44,661 nt of DNA from Eubacteriales bacterium (GCA_030526715.1 JAUNCG010000011.1:1-44661), one strand, 5' to 3'; shown: positions 15,520-25,024, numbered from the stretch's first letter. Notes: a model not told the origin generated them from the sequence alone. A program made the numbers and translations.

Positions 15520-16530
15520 ATGGAACATTTACAAATTCCCGAGGATTATACCTCAACATTAAATCTCTACGATACGCAGGTAGCGATCAAGACCGTGAAG
15601 GATTTCTTTCAGCAGTCTCTCGTTTCCGGTCTACAGCTGCTTCGTGTTACGGCACCGCTGTTTGTCACACCGCAGTCCGGTCTGAATGATAACCTGAACG
15701 GTGTAGAGCGCCCGGTTACTTTCGGCATCCGCGAGCAGGATGACGCCCCTGCCGAGATCGTTCATTCCCTTGCCAAATGGAAACGCTACGCTTTGAAGAA
15801 ATACGGTTTTTCTCACGGAGAGGGGCTCTACACGGATATGAACGCTATCCGACGCGATGAGGATACCGACAATATTCATTCTATCTATGTGGATCAGTGG
15901 GATTGGGAAAAAATCATCACAAAAGAAGAACGCACGATGGACACCCTCAAGGCTGTAGTGCGCACGGTGTATAAGGCGCTGAAGAAAACCGAGAAATATA
16001 TGGCGATCCAGTATGATTACATTGAAGAAATCCTTCCAAAAGAGATTTTCTTTGTTACCTCTCAGGAGCTTGAGGATATGTATCCCAACTGTACTCCGAA
16101 GGAGCGTGAATATAAAATCGCAAAGCTGAAGGGAGCTGTCTTTATTATGCAGATCGGCGGTGTCCTCGCCTCCGGCGAGAGGCATGACGGACGTGCGCCG
16201 GACTACGACGACTGGAGCCTCAACGGTGATATCATCGTCTACTACCCGGTTCTGGATATCGCTCTGGAGCTCTCCTCCATGGGAATCCGTGTGGACGAGG
16301 ATGCGCTTCTTCGTCAGCTGGACATCGCCGGCTGCCCGGAGCGCGCAGAGCTGCCCTTCCAGAAGGCCATTCTGAATAAAGAGCTGCCCTATACCATCGG
16401 CGGCGGTATCGGACAGTCGCGTATCTGTATGTTCTATCTGCGTAAGGCACATATCGGTGAAGTGCAGGCATCTCTGTGGCCTGCAGAAGTGGTCAGGGAA
16501 TGTGCTGCTCATGGAATTCACCTGTTATAA
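15520..16530 (+). CDS. asnA: Aspartate--ammonia ligase (asparagine synthetase A)
   Basis: AsnA converts aspartate, ammonia and ATP to asparagine and AMP in the cytoplasm. It has the class II aminoacyl-tRNA-synthetase-like fold. The 336-aa length matches the family (about 330-340). Diagnostic segments are visible: FVTPQSGLNDNLNGVERPV near residue 48, YTDMNAIRRDE, VDQWDWEKII, and the C-terminal motif GGGIGQSRICMFYL. GGAAG lies 9 nt upstream of the ATG. It follows the 192-aa gene closely and ends at a strong hairpin terminator. Confidence 0.97.
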   Translation: MEHLQIPEDYTSTLNLYDTQVAIKTVKDFFQQSLVSGLQLLRVTAPLFVTPQSGLNDNLNGVERPVTFGIREQDDAPAEIVHSLAKWKRYALKKYGFSHGEGLYTDMNAIRRDEDTDNIHSIYVDQWDWEKIITKEERTMDTLKAVVRTVYKALKKTEKYMAIQYDYIEEILPKEIFFVTSQELEDMYPNCTPKEREYKIAKLKGAVFIMQIGGVLASGERHDGRAPDYDDWSLNGDIIVYYPVLDIALELSSMGIRVDEDALLRQLDIAGCPERAELPFQKAILNKELPYTIGGGIGQSRICMFYLRKAHIGEVQASLWPAEVVRECAAHGIHLL

Positions 16531-16540
16531 AATATAAGTT

Positions 16541-16584
16541 AAACAACGAGCGTATGCCGCTGCAATGGCATACGCTCGTTGTTT
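16541..16584. terminator. Bidirectional terminator between asnA and dapL
   Basis: A perfect 18-bp stem (16541-16558 with 16567-16584), 8-nt loop, A-rich on one side and T-rich on the other. It serves the convergent genes asnA (plus) and dapL (minus). Confidence 0.9.
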
Positions 16585-16635
16585 ATTTCGAAGCATCATC
16601 GATCGCAAAGTATCCGATCTATGCTTCCGCATATC

Positions 16636-17850
16636 TTATATCGTTATGATCCTTCGGATCGCTTCCACCGTATTCTCATAGCTTCCGAAGGCTGTCAATC
16701 TGAAATATCCTTCTCCGCTCGGTCCGAATCCGGATCCGGGTGTACCCACCACATGCGCTTTCTCCAAAAGATAATCAAAGAACTCCCATGAACTCATCTG
16801 TCCCGGCGTCTTCAGCCAGATATATGGGGCATTCACACCGCCCGACACGGTATATCCCGCACGCTTTAACCCCTGATAGATCACTGCAGCATTCTTCCTA
16901 TAGTAGTCGATCTGCTCTCTCAGCTGTGCCTTTCCCTCCTGTGAATAGACTGCTTCTCCGGCTCTCTGTACAATATATGGTGCTCCGTTATATTTGGTCC
17001 CATGACGTCTTGCCCACAATCCATGCAGATATGTATCTCCTACCTTCAGCTCCTTTGGTATCACCGTAAATCCAAGACGCACTCCTGTGAAGCCCGCATT
17101 CTTTGAAAAGCTGCGCAGCTCTATGGCACAGGTTCTCGCTCCCGCGCACTCATAGATAGAATGAGGAATATCCTCTTCCGAAATATACGCCTCATATGCC
17201 GCATCATAGATAATGACCGCGCCGATCCGGTTCGCATAATCCACCCACACCTGCAATTGCTCCTTTGTGATTGCAGAACCCGTGGGATTATTCGGAAAAC
17301 ATAGATAGATCAGATCCGGCTTCTCCTTCGGTAGCTCCGGTGCAAATCCGTTCTCAGCGGTACATGGCATATAGATCACATCGCTCCAGATCTCTGTCTT
17401 CGGATCCCAGCTTCCGGTTCTCCCTGCCATCACATTAGAATCTACATAGACCGGATAGACCGGATCACAGACTGCGATCCTATTATCCAGACTAAAAATC
17501 TCCTGAATATTGGAGGAATCACACTTGGCGCCATCTGATACAAAAATCTCATCTGCCGCAATATCACATCCGCGGGTTCGGTAATCATTTTTCGCAATGG
17601 CGCTTCTTAGAAATTCATACCCCAGATCAGGTGCATACCCATGAAAGGTCGCTGCATCCGCCATCTCCTCCACTGCATCATGCAGCGCCGTGATGATCGC
17701 CGGAGCCAAAGGCTGTGTCACATCTCCGATCCCCAGACGTATGATCTTGGCATCGGGATGCGCATTGGAGAAGGCCGCTACCTTCTTTCCAATAGTAGAA
17801 AACAGATAGCTTCCCGGAAGCTTCAGATAATTCTCATTTACTCTCGCCAT
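16636..17850 (-). CDS. dapL: LL-diaminopimelate aminotransferase
   Basis: A PLP enzyme that converts tetrahydrodipicolinate directly to LL-diaminopimelate with glutamate as donor, for lysine and peptidoglycan. The 404 aa carry the family N-terminus [20 protein letters not shown], the [10 protein letters not shown] motif near 39-48, [11 protein letters not shown] near 185, and the PLP lysine in [14 protein letters not shown] (Lys250). RBS ATAGGAGG precedes the ATG. It follows the small ANTAR gene by 74 nt in the same direction, so they are likely co-transcribed. Confidence 0.97.
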   Translation of the reverse strand: MARVNENYLKLPGSYLFSTIGKKVAAFSNAHPDAKIIRLGIGDVTQPLAPAIITALHDAVEEMADAATFHGYAPDLGYEFLRSAIAKNDYRTRGCDIAADEIFVSDGAKCDSSNIQEIFSLDNRIAVCDPVYPVYVDSNVMAGRTGSWDPKTEIWSDVIYMPCTAENGFAPELPKEKPDLIYLCFPNNPTGSAITKEQLQVWVDYANRIGAVIIYDAAYEAYISEEDIPHSIYECAGARTCAIELRSFSKNAGFTGVRLGFTVIPKELKVGDTYLHGLWARRHGTKYNGAPYIVQRAGEAVYSQEGKAQLREQIDYYRKNAAVIYQGLKRAGYTVSGGVNAPYIWLKTPGQMSSWEFFDYLLEKAHVVGTPGSGFGPSGEGYFRLTAFGSYENTVEAIRRIITI

Positions 17851-17924
17851 AACGCATCCTCCTATCCTTCCATCTCACCGTAAAATACCTCTGCAGTGCA
17901 TGTGGTCAAAGCTTCGTAAAAGCT

Positions 17925-18128
17925 TCATATTCTCATCAGTACAAACACCATCTCTGCCGTCTCTACAAGATTATTTCCGCTGTCCATGCTGCACTTCTGC
18001 ATGTAACGGTGCGCCGCCTCCTCCGACAGATGCTTTTGCTCCATCAGAAGCTGCTTCGCCCTGTCAATCAGTCTCTGCTCTCTCTCTGTACGCAGCTTTG
18101 GGGTTTTTCGTTCCATCAGACATCTCAT
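17925..18128 (-). CDS. Stand-alone ANTAR-domain RNA-binding protein
   Basis: A 67-aa protein that is essentially only an ANTAR domain. It has the pattern REQRLIDRAKQLLM, then LSEEAAHRYMQKCSMD, then a final helix ending AEMVFVLM. ANTAR proteins act as antiterminators by binding paired hairpins in nascent mRNA. They usually carry an N-terminal receiver or sensor domain, which is absent here. AGAGG lies 8 nt upstream of the ATG. It sits directly before dapL. I could not find a clear pair of hexaloop hairpins nearby, so the target is unknown. Confidence 0.82.
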   Translation of the reverse strand: MRCLMERKTPKLRTEREQRLIDRAKQLLMEQKHLSEEAAHRYMQKCSMDSGNNLVETAEMVFVLMRI

Positions 18129-18227
18129 ACGTATCGCCTCTTTTCGTAATTACTTATGATTCATTATCTGTGTAGGCCATCACATAAACGAAAACAAATC
18201 TTGTTTTATTTTATATATAAATGTTAA

Positions 18228-18263
18228 CAGCGGGTATTCCGTTTGTCAATCGGAAACCCGCTG
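18228..18263. terminator. Hairpin after the NlpC/P60 gene
   Basis: Arms CAGCGGG and CCCGCTG with an inner TTCCG/CGGAA helix give a strong hairpin 80 nt after the NlpC/P60 stop. No clean T-run follows in either direction, so terminator status is only probable. Confidence 0.5.
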
Positions 18264-18343
18264 CCTGTTAATGATACTTCATCATCACTTTAATTCATTT
18301 TTTCGATTTTTCATTAGCATTATATCAAATTTACGCTGAATTC

Positions 18344-20071
18344 TCATGCCAATCCCAGTACACTTCGCACATAGCGGAACCCTGAGGACCATGCTTCTCC
18401 CACAATCACGCCGTTCACTGCTGAGCTGCAATGTGCTACGATCAGCCCACCGTCCGAGGATTTTCCAACCACTACGCCTACGTGATTCATATCTCCCCGC
18501 TCCGGTCCTCCGTAAAATACAAGGTCTCCCGCTCTGGCTGTAGACTGATCCACCATCACGGACGCATTCCACTGACTGGTCGTATGACCTCCGATTCCTG
18601 CATCCGATCCACCGAGACCGTTGATATAGCAATACATGGTAAAACCGCTGCAATCCAGACCATAGCTTCTGATCATCCCTGAGGACTGGCTCCCCTCGGC
18701 CCAAACCTGCTGCTGTGTCCCCCAATTCGGATCCCATCCGATGGCATAGGACTTGCCTCCCCAGAAATATCCGACCTTTCCTACCAGACTATAAGCCGCC
18801 GTCACGATCCCCACACGCTGTTCAGAGATATCGTTCCCCAGAGATGCGCGTACTACCTGCCTCGATGCACTGGCAATGGCGCACAGCTGCATACACTCTG
18901 CCGATCCGTAACGCTCCATCTGCGATTTCGCCTCTTCGTCCAGTCCAAACAGCTCCACGTAATCGCTGATCGTACGGGCGGACATCTCCTTCACTGAAAA
19001 CTGCTCCGACTGTCTCGCAGCCTTCTGCGCATACTCATCCAAGCTGCGAAGCCACTTCTCATAACGCGCTTTGTCCATCTCCTGCTTACGGAGCTCCTTC
19101 TGTGCCTCTCGCTGCTGTCTGGCTTCCGCTTCGATGATATCCTCCGCACGCTGCGCAGTGATTCCGGGCATATCGGAAAACGCCTGCGTAAGCAGCTCCT
19201 CGCGCACAGCTATCTTCTCCAGCTCTTCCTCAATCGGATACTCCTCCACAAAGATATCGCCAAACTCCGGTGCTTCTCCCACGAGTCCCAGCGCTTCCAC
19301 CGGCGCATTCATCTTCATCAAAATATCCGTCAGCAGCTCCTTAGAATCACCGGAGAGCTGACCACCGGCCTTGGATCTCTTGCTCTCATACAGAAATACT
19401 GCAAATACATCCCGCCAATTCGTTACCCTGAAATCCTCCGCATCCGTAATGTGGCTGCGCAGCTGTGCTTCCGCTTCATTAACCGCCTGCGCGAATCCCT
19501 CTGAAATACTGATTCCATAAGCGGATGACAGCTGTCCGAGATACCCGGCATTGCTGTAAATGATATTCGTGGCATAGTTGGCGTTCATCTCTGAAAAATC
19601 AGTCTCCGATTCCGTCTCAGTCTCCGACTCCTTTTCCGTCTCGGTAGATGCCGTTGTCTCTTCCGTCTGCGGATTCCCCGCCGGTTCTGTCTGCGGCTGT
19701 TCTGTCACCGGCGTCTGTGCTGCCGCTTCTGTCGCCGGCTCCGTCTGAACTCCTTCTGTAGATGCAGGCGTCTGTGCTTCCGTCATGGGCTCTGTCGGCG
19801 CCGAAGTCTGTGGTTCCGTCGGTACTTCCTCCGATGGCGCGACCGGTTCCGACTCTATCTGCACCGGCTGTTCCGGCTCTGCCGGTATTTCCTGCTCCAC
19901 CGGAACAGCTTCTTCCGCTGCCGGCGGATTTGCCCCTTCCTCCGCTACCTCAACCGTCACCGCGCTATCCTCTGCCGCAATCATCGATACACTTGACGCT
20001 GCGGTCGATATCGCCAGTATTCCGGAAAGCGATATGTATGATATTCGTTTCCAAAGTTCGTTTCTTCTCAT
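18344..20071 (-). CDS. Secreted NlpC/P60 peptidoglycan endopeptidase
   Basis: A 575-aa exported wall hydrolase, likely cleaving the gamma-D-Glu-DAP type stem-peptide bond. In order: signal peptide (1-33); Pro/Thr/Glu-rich region with TEP/TEAQTP repeats (40-158); a helical globular region (160-300); a charged coiled coil (305-360); a short helical segment; then the NlpC/P60 domain (about 418-575). The catalytic triad is visible as Cys474 (GLDCSGF), His530 (MNHVGVVVG) and His547 (VAHCSS). The long low-complexity part may span the wall. The S41 protease gene lies 62 nt upstream in the same direction. Confidence 0.92.
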   Translation of the reverse strand: MRRNELWKRISYISLSGILAISTAASSVSMIAAEDSAVTVEVAEEGANPPAAEEAVPVEQEIPAEPEQPVQIESEPVAPSEEVPTEPQTSAPTEPMTEAQTPASTEGVQTEPATEAAAQTPVTEQPQTEPAGNPQTEETTASTETEKESETETESETDFSEMNANYATNIIYSNAGYLGQLSSAYGISISEGFAQAVNEAEAQLRSHITDAEDFRVTNWRDVFAVFLYESKRSKAGGQLSGDSKELLTDILMKMNAPVEALGLVGEAPEFGDIFVEEYPIEEELEKIAVREELLTQAFSDMPGITAQRAEDIIEAEARQQREAQKELRKQEMDKARYEKWLRSLDEYAQKAARQSEQFSVKEMSARTISDYVELFGLDEEAKSQMERYGSAECMQLCAIASASRQVVRASLGNDISEQRVGIVTAAYSLVGKVGYFWGGKSYAIGWDPNWGTQQQVWAEGSQSSGMIRSYGLDCSGFTMYCYINGLGGSDAGIGGHTTSQWNASVMVDQSTARAGDLVFYGGPERGDMNHVGVVVGKSSDGGLIVAHCSSAVNGVIVGEAWSSGFRYVRSVLGLA

Positions 20072-20133
20072 GTTCTCCCCTTATCTCCCCTGAGACATGT
20101 TTCTGCTTAAGTACATCCTACAGCATAACACAA

Positions 20134-21381
20134 CTATTTCAATACAGCAATCGCTTTCTGCAATTGTGTATCCTTCTCCGGCAGAATATCCTCCATTGCG
20201 GCCAGTTCCTCGTCCAGCTCGACTTCCACATCCGGCGTAATTCCCTTTTCGTGGATATCTGTTCCCCCCGGTGTGTAATACTTCGCCACCGTCAGCTTCA
20301 TCCCCGTACCATCCGACAGCGTAAAGATCCTCTGTACGATTCCCTTCCCGAAGGTCGTTGTTCCTACCAGAGTTCCCATACCGTAATCCTTCACTGCTCC
20401 GGCAAAAATCTCCGACGCACTGGCGCTGTTCTCGTTAATCAACACAGCCAGCGGCTTCGTAAACTGATGCTCTTCATCTGAAAAGTACTCCTTTTCCACA
20501 CCATTCTTATCCTCCGTATAGACGATTCTTCCTTCCGGCAGCATAAGATCCAGAATACTGCAGACCACACCCAGCACTCCCCCGGGGTTATCACGCACAT
20601 CCACGATCAGCTTCTCCATTCCCTCGTCCTCAAGCTGCTGCAGCGCTGTCTGAAACTGTTCCTCCGTCACGTTATCGAATTCCAGAATATGCAGATATCC
20701 GATATTTCCCTCCAGCATCTTTGCTTCCACGGTCTGCAGCTCGATATTCTCTCTGGTGACTTCAACCTCCAAAGAGCTTTCCCCCCTCACAAGTCCAAGG
20801 GTAAACCTCTCCTCCTCTTCTTCGCGGATCATTTCCACCAGCTCTGTCAGATTCATACCGATATCCGACAGCCTCTCTCCATTCAATGACACGATGATAT
20901 CACCGATCTCAATACCGGCACGGTATGCCGGACTGTCTTTGAAGCAGCTCTCCACCCGGATGGTTCCATCTGTTTTGTTTTCCGAAAGCGTAAGTCCGAT
21001 CCCTACATAGCTCCCATTGGTACTGGTCTCAACATTTTTCAATTCTTTTTTGGAATAATAAATGGAATACGGATCGCCAAGCGCCGCTACCATTCCCCCA
21101 TAAATACCATCCTCTATAGCCGCTTCATCTACCTCTGTCAGATACCGGTCATTGATCAGCTTCTCGATCTCCGCAAGCTTGCCGCTGATCGCTTTTGTAT
21201 CTAACGCAAGCGCTCGCTCCTCCTGCGTCGCCCCGGTCTTTGTCTGAGCCTGCTCATTTGCTGTCCGTTGCTCCCATCGGAACTGATACCATCCCAACAT
21301 TACGCACATACACAGCAGCACCAGCACTACTCCGCAGAGCAGTCCCTTTACAAAGCCTCTGTCCTGCCCGTTTTCCACCAT
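20134..21381 (-). CDS. S41-family C-terminal processing peptidase (CtpA-like)
   Basis: A membrane-anchored extracytoplasmic serine protease of 415 aa. ATG at 21381 is chosen because GGGAGG lies 6 nt upstream; longer in-frame starts run into the upstream terminator. It has a short basic N-terminus, one transmembrane helix (about residues 10-34), then a PDZ domain (SYVGIGLTLSENK to about residue 210), then the S41 catalytic core. Ser321 in NSASASEIFAGA and Lys346 in TTFGKGIVQ are 25 residues apart, as in characterised CtpA/Prc enzymes. It probably processes secreted or wall proteins. It is followed by the NlpC/P60 gene, so a joint cell-wall role is plausible. Confidence 0.94.
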   Translation of the reverse strand: MVENGQDRGFVKGLLCGVVLVLLCMCVMLGWYQFRWEQRTANEQAQTKTGATQEERALALDTKAISGKLAEIEKLINDRYLTEVDEAAIEDGIYGGMVAALGDPYSIYYSKKELKNVETSTNGSYVGIGLTLSENKTDGTIRVESCFKDSPAYRAGIEIGDIIVSLNGERLSDIGMNLTELVEMIREEEEERFTLGLVRGESSLEVEVTRENIELQTVEAKMLEGNIGYLHILEFDNVTEEQFQTALQQLEDEGMEKLIVDVRDNPGGVLGVVCSILDLMLPEGRIVYTEDKNGVEKEYFSDEEHQFTKPLAVLINENSASASEIFAGAVKDYGMGTLVGTTTFGKGIVQRIFTLSDGTGMKLTVAKYYTPGGTDIHEKGITPDVEVELDEELAAMEDILPEKDTQLQKAIAVLK

Positions 21382-21429
21382 CTGCATCCTCCCGAAATCC
21401 TCAAACCTCTTATTATCCAAAATAACTGC

Positions 21430-21469
21430 AAAAAAGGGGAATCCGGCGTGTTCACACTCCAAATCCCCC
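21430..21469 (-). terminator. Terminator after the PucR-type regulator
   Basis: GGGGA/TCCCC outer stem with inner TTGG/CCGG and GTGT/ACAC pairing, followed in the minus direction by six T residues (21430-21435). Confidence 0.85.
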
Positions 21470-21541
21470 ATCATCTTTCTATCATCTTATGAAGCTAATG
21501 CCTGAAATATCTCTGCGCGGACTCTCACGGTTCTGTCCGGA

Positions 21542-22630
21542 TCAAAACTCTACCGTCTCCATATATTTCATATACTTCACCACCATCAGCGCGATCTTGA
21601 ATGTGATGGCATCCTCAAATACGCGCAGATCCAATCCGGTACTCTTCTGCAGCTTGTCCAGTCGATATACCAGCGTATTACGGTGAATATATAACTGTCT
21701 GGAGGTCTCCGAAACATTCAGACTATTCTCGAAGAACTTATTGATGGTCGTCAGTGTCTCTTCATCAAACTCATCTGTGGACTTCCCATCAAAAATCTCC
21801 TTGATGAACATCTTGCACAGCGGAACCGGCAACTGATAGATCAGGCGCCCAATTCCAAGAGAGCTGTAAGCGATCACATCACGCTCATCAAAGAAGATCT
21901 TGCCGACATCCAGAGCCATCCGAGCCTCCTTGTAGGACTTGGATACCTCCTTGATCTCATTCACCACGGTACCGTATGCTACATGGACATCCTCTCTCTT
22001 CTGCGCATCCACACTGCTCAGAATCTGATGAGCAATCTTGTCCAGCTGTTCATTATCGTCCGCAGCCGTCAGCTCCTTCACGATGATAATGCTCTTCTCA
22101 TCCACCGCCGTGATAAAATCTCCGGCCTTATTGCCGAGCGCCATACGTACATTCTCCATGACTGCATTATCCTTTTCACTGTCTGTCTCAAGGATAAATA
22201 CCACGCGGCGCGCATCTGCCTCAATGTGCAGCTTCTTTGCGCGATTGTAGATATCGATCAGCAATAGGTTATCCAACAGAAGATTCTTGATAAAGTTATC
22301 CTTATCAAAGCGCTCCTTATATGCGATCAGAAGGTTCTGAAGCTGGAACGCAGCCATCTTACCAACCATATAAACATCATCCGTTCCGCCACCGGCCAGC
22401 AGAATATACTCCAGCTGTGTCTCATCAAATACTTTAAAAAACTGATATCCCTGTACCTCCTGGCTGTCCGCAGGAGAGTTCATGAACAAAAGCGCAGAAT
22501 CCACATATTCTGCAGCCTCCGGGAATGTGGACGCAAGCACGTTGCCCTCCACATTGATCACACATAATTCTACTCTGCTGATCGTCTTGATACCTTCTAA
22601 GGTATTCTGTAAAATCTGATTGGAAATCAT
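21542..22630 (-). CDS. PucR/CdaR-type transcriptional regulator
   Basis: A 362-aa cytoplasmic regulator. The N-terminal half (about 1-110) resembles a CdaR-like sugar-diacid sensing region (LQNTLEGIKTISRVELCVI). The middle is a GGDEF-like/PucR linker fold with degenerate residues. The C-terminus (about 300-345) is the HTH_30 DNA-binding domain (NVSETSRQLYIHRNTLVYRL). The ligand is unknown. AGGTG lies 6 nt upstream of the ATG. It ends at its own terminator and is separated from the alditol operon by another terminator, so it is probably monocistronic. Its targets cannot be read from this window. Confidence 0.85.
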   Translation of the reverse strand: MISNQILQNTLEGIKTISRVELCVINVEGNVLASTFPEAAEYVDSALLFMNSPADSQEVQGYQFFKVFDETQLEYILLAGGGTDDVYMVGKMAAFQLQNLLIAYKERFDKDNFIKNLLLDNLLLIDIYNRAKKLHIEADARRVVFILETDSEKDNAVMENVRMALGNKAGDFITAVDEKSIIIVKELTAADDNEQLDKIAHQILSSVDAQKREDVHVAYGTVVNEIKEVSKSYKEARMALDVGKIFFDERDVIAYSSLGIGRLIYQLPVPLCKMFIKEIFDGKSTDEFDEETLTTINKFFENSLNVSETSRQLYIHRNTLVYRLDKLQKSTGLDLRVFEDAITFKIALMVVKYMKYMETVEF

Positions 22631-22710
22631 GCTTTCACCTCAGTACAATTCTTTTTTACTATCATACACCAATTTGTCCAAAAACAAAAGGTTTTTTTTG
22701 TATTTTTTGT

Positions 22711-22742
22711 AAAAAAAGAACTGCCTTATTTTTTGGCAGTCC
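22711..22742. terminator. Terminator after the polyol dehydrogenase
   Basis: Stem GGACTGCC/GGCAGTTC with a 9-nt loop and seven T residues in the minus direction. The other side is also A/T-rich, so it may work both ways. Confidence 0.88.
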
Positions 22743-22751
22743 TTTTTAGGA

Positions 22752-23795
22752 TTAATTAATCTTAATAATTGCTTTTACGAGATCTGTTTTATTGTGAATT
22801 GCCTCTTCAAAGGCTTCCTGAATATGATCCAGATCAAATTCATGCGTCGCGATCTTCGCTACCGGAATCGCTCCGGAGGATACCGCCGCGATCGCCTGCG
22901 GATAGATGTTACGATATCTGAATACGGATTTGATGGTGGCCTCCTTATCCATAATCTGCGCAAAATTATATGTGATCTCTTCCTGCGCCGCGATTCCGAC
23001 CAGAACAATGGTTCCGCCCCGTTTTACAAAGAACGGAGTCTGCGCGATCGTTACAGGAGAGCCTGCGGTCTCAAATACCTTATCCGCGCCCTTACCGCCG
23101 GTGATCCGTTTAATCTCCTCAAAAACATCTACATTTTTACTATTGATCACATGGGTAGCTCCCAGCTCTTTTGCCTTCTCCAGACGGGCATCCACCAGAT
23201 CCGCGACGATCAGTGTGCTCGCACCGTGCGCCTTGCATGCCATCATGGTGACCAGACCGATACAGCCTCCGCCTAAGATCACCACGGTATCTCCCAGACT
23301 CACTTCTCCCTGATTTGCTGCGTGGAGACCAACGGAAAGCGGCTCGATCAACGCGCCTTCTTTCGTGGAAACATTTTCCGGAAGCTTGAAGCACATATTC
23401 TCCGGAAATGCTATAAAGTTCTCATAACAGCCCGCTACCGGCGGTGTCGCCAGAAATACGACGTCCGGACAAAGATTGTAGCGTCCGCTCTTACAAAATT
23501 CGCACTCGCCGCAGGTGATCCCCGGCTCCAGCGCTACACGGTCTCCCACCTTGAGTTCTTTGCAGCCTTCCCCTACTTCCACGATAGTTCCGGCACACTC
23601 ATGTCCCAGCATGTACTCATCTTCCGTCACCACATAGGAACCGCATCTTCCGGAATGAAAATAATGAACATCGGAACCGCAGATACCTACATATTCCAGT
23701 TTTACAACCACCTGTCCTTTTCCTGCTGTCGGCATCGGAATCTCCTTGAGAATCATCTTATCGATACCATTCATAAATGCTGCTCTGTTTTTCAT
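22752..23795 (-). CDS. Zn-dependent polyol (sorbitol/xylitol-type) dehydrogenase
   Basis: A 347-aa medium-chain dehydrogenase that should oxidise an alditol to a ketose with NAD(P). The catalytic zinc ligands are in GICGSDVHYFHSG and GHECAG. The structural zinc site is CGECEFCKSGRYNLC. The nucleotide fold is VVILGGGCIGLVTMMAC. The segments HYFHSGRCGSYVV and LCPDVVFLATPPV are typical of the sorbitol/xylitol subgroup rather than ethanol or threonine dehydrogenases. It lies downstream of a sugar ABC transporter, so the imported compound is probably an alditol. The exact substrate is not readable. Confidence 0.9.
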   Translation of the reverse strand: MKNRAAFMNGIDKMILKEIPMPTAGKGQVVVKLEYVGICGSDVHYFHSGRCGSYVVTEDEYMLGHECAGTIVEVGEGCKELKVGDRVALEPGITCGECEFCKSGRYNLCPDVVFLATPPVAGCYENFIAFPENMCFKLPENVSTKEGALIEPLSVGLHAANQGEVSLGDTVVILGGGCIGLVTMMACKAHGASTLIVADLVDARLEKAKELGATHVINSKNVDVFEEIKRITGGKGADKVFETAGSPVTIAQTPFFVKRGGTIVLVGIAAQEEITYNFAQIMDKEATIKSVFRYRNIYPQAIAAVSSGAIPVAKIATHEFDLDHIQEAFEEAIHNKTDLVKAIIKIN

Positions 23796-23873
23796 AATCT
23801 GTCCTTCCTCTTATGATTTACTTTGCCCGGCGAACGCAGATCCGCCGGGCGGTTTTAAGCCACTGCTGTTATA

Positions 23874-24917
23874 TTACTGAAGTGCGTCCTCTGTCAACTC
23901 TCCGTTGTCAATGTAGATCTGAATGAACTCATCCACGTTATCTGCATTGATTTCCGGTGCTTCAACATAATCAGCTACATCGGTGTATTCCATCTCACCG
24001 TTGAGAACCTTCTCCGCATATTCCATATTCAGGTTTGCAATCTCTTCTGCATTCTGAAGTGCGGTTGCTGTCAGGAGACCTTCCTTGATCAGCAGACAGC
24101 CCTGCGCTGTACCGTCTACGCCATATGCGAGGAAATTCGTTGTTCCGTCTTCGTTAATATAATCTGTGTTATTACGAACTGCTTCGATCGCGCCTGCCGC
24201 CATATTATCATTCATGGAAATGATCGCGTCAATATGCGTTCCACCCTGTGTCCATGTCTCCATCAGAGCCATAGCCTCATCATTGTTCCAGTTTGCATAA
24301 TCCTCATACAGAATGTTTACATCCGGACGCTCGTTGAAGAAATAGGTATCCCATGCTTCACGGCGCTTCTCTGCATGATAGTTGCCGGACGGTCCGCGAA
24401 GAACTACCACATTACCATTCTCAGGAACCTCTTTTACCGCTCTTATAGCGCCGCGGGAAGCCTGCTCTACCGGATCCGCATCCACCGTGCCTGTGCCTTC
24501 CATAACTGCATTATCCACTGCCTCATCTCCGGTCACGCCATCCAAGTCACTCTGGTGCGTCGTCGGATTTGTCGTAATGATCGGAATGCCCGCATCTGCA
24601 ACCTCTTTTACGTACGGTGCCTGTGCTGCGTTGTTGTTTGACTGTACAATCACCAGATCATACTCTTTGGTAATGCAGTCTTCCAGAAGCGTAGCCATCT
24701 TGTTATCATCTGCTTCTCCGCTCACGCAGGTGAGGTCGATATCATCATACTCGTCTGCCGCTTTCTTCATGGAATCTGTCAGCCATGCAGCAAAGGTGTC
24801 TGCACTTGCACGCGCTACAAAACATACACGATACTCATCTGCTGCAAGAGCCGTCATAGATGACGCTGCGATTGCTGCTGCCATGGTGATTGCTGCCAGT
24901 CTTCTCATTTTTTTCAT
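23874..24917 (-). CDS. RbsB-like sugar/alditol-binding protein
   Basis: A 347-aa secreted binding protein of the Peripla_BP_4 family. The signal peptide ends at about TALAA (25), and there is no lipobox Cys. The mature start is DEYRVCFVARASADTFAAW. Family segments are LVIVQSNNNAAQAPYVKEVADAG, GNVVVLRGPSGNYHAEKR, and IDAIISMNDNMAAGAIEA, where ribose-type proteins have A-x-NDxMA. The C-terminus is acidic. Gene order is ATPase, permease, binding protein, dehydrogenase on one strand. The dehydrogenase suggests an alditol ligand. Confidence 0.9.
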   Translation of the reverse strand: MKKMRRLAAITMAAAIAASSMTALAADEYRVCFVARASADTFAAWLTDSMKKAADEYDDIDLTCVSGEADDNKMATLLEDCITKEYDLVIVQSNNNAAQAPYVKEVADAGIPIITTNPTTHQSDLDGVTGDEAVDNAVMEGTGTVDADPVEQASRGAIRAVKEVPENGNVVVLRGPSGNYHAEKRREAWDTYFFNERPDVNILYEDYANWNNDEAMALMETWTQGGTHIDAIISMNDNMAAGAIEAVRNNTDYINEDGTTNFLAYGVDGTAQGCLLIKEGLLTATALQNAEEIANLNMEYAEKVLNGEMEYTDVADYVEAPEINADNVDEFIQIYIDNGELTEDALQ

Positions 24918-24953
24918 TTCTTGTTCCTCCTTTTATTATGTTTGTTTTTATTT

Positions 24954-24972
24954 TTACTGCGCCCTGCAGTAA
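24954..24972 (-). other. Intercistronic hairpin before the binding-protein gene
   Basis: TTACTGC and GCAGTAA arms around a 5-nt loop in the 107-nt gap between permease and binding protein. No T-run follows. Such stem-loops often stabilise or process mRNA so that the binding protein is made in excess; that role is inferred. Confidence 0.45.
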
Positions 24973-25024
24973 TACACGCTTTTACATCACACTGTAGGTA
25001 TGATTACTATGTAATATTGTAATG

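Noticed and set aside
15631..16521. A 296-codon open frame on the minus strand
   Set aside because: It is antisense to asnA, which is unmistakable.
18129..18343. ANTAR target hairpins next to the ANTAR gene
   Set aside because: One strong hairpin and a weak AAAACA/TGTTTT stem are present, but no pair with six-nt loops of the expected pattern.
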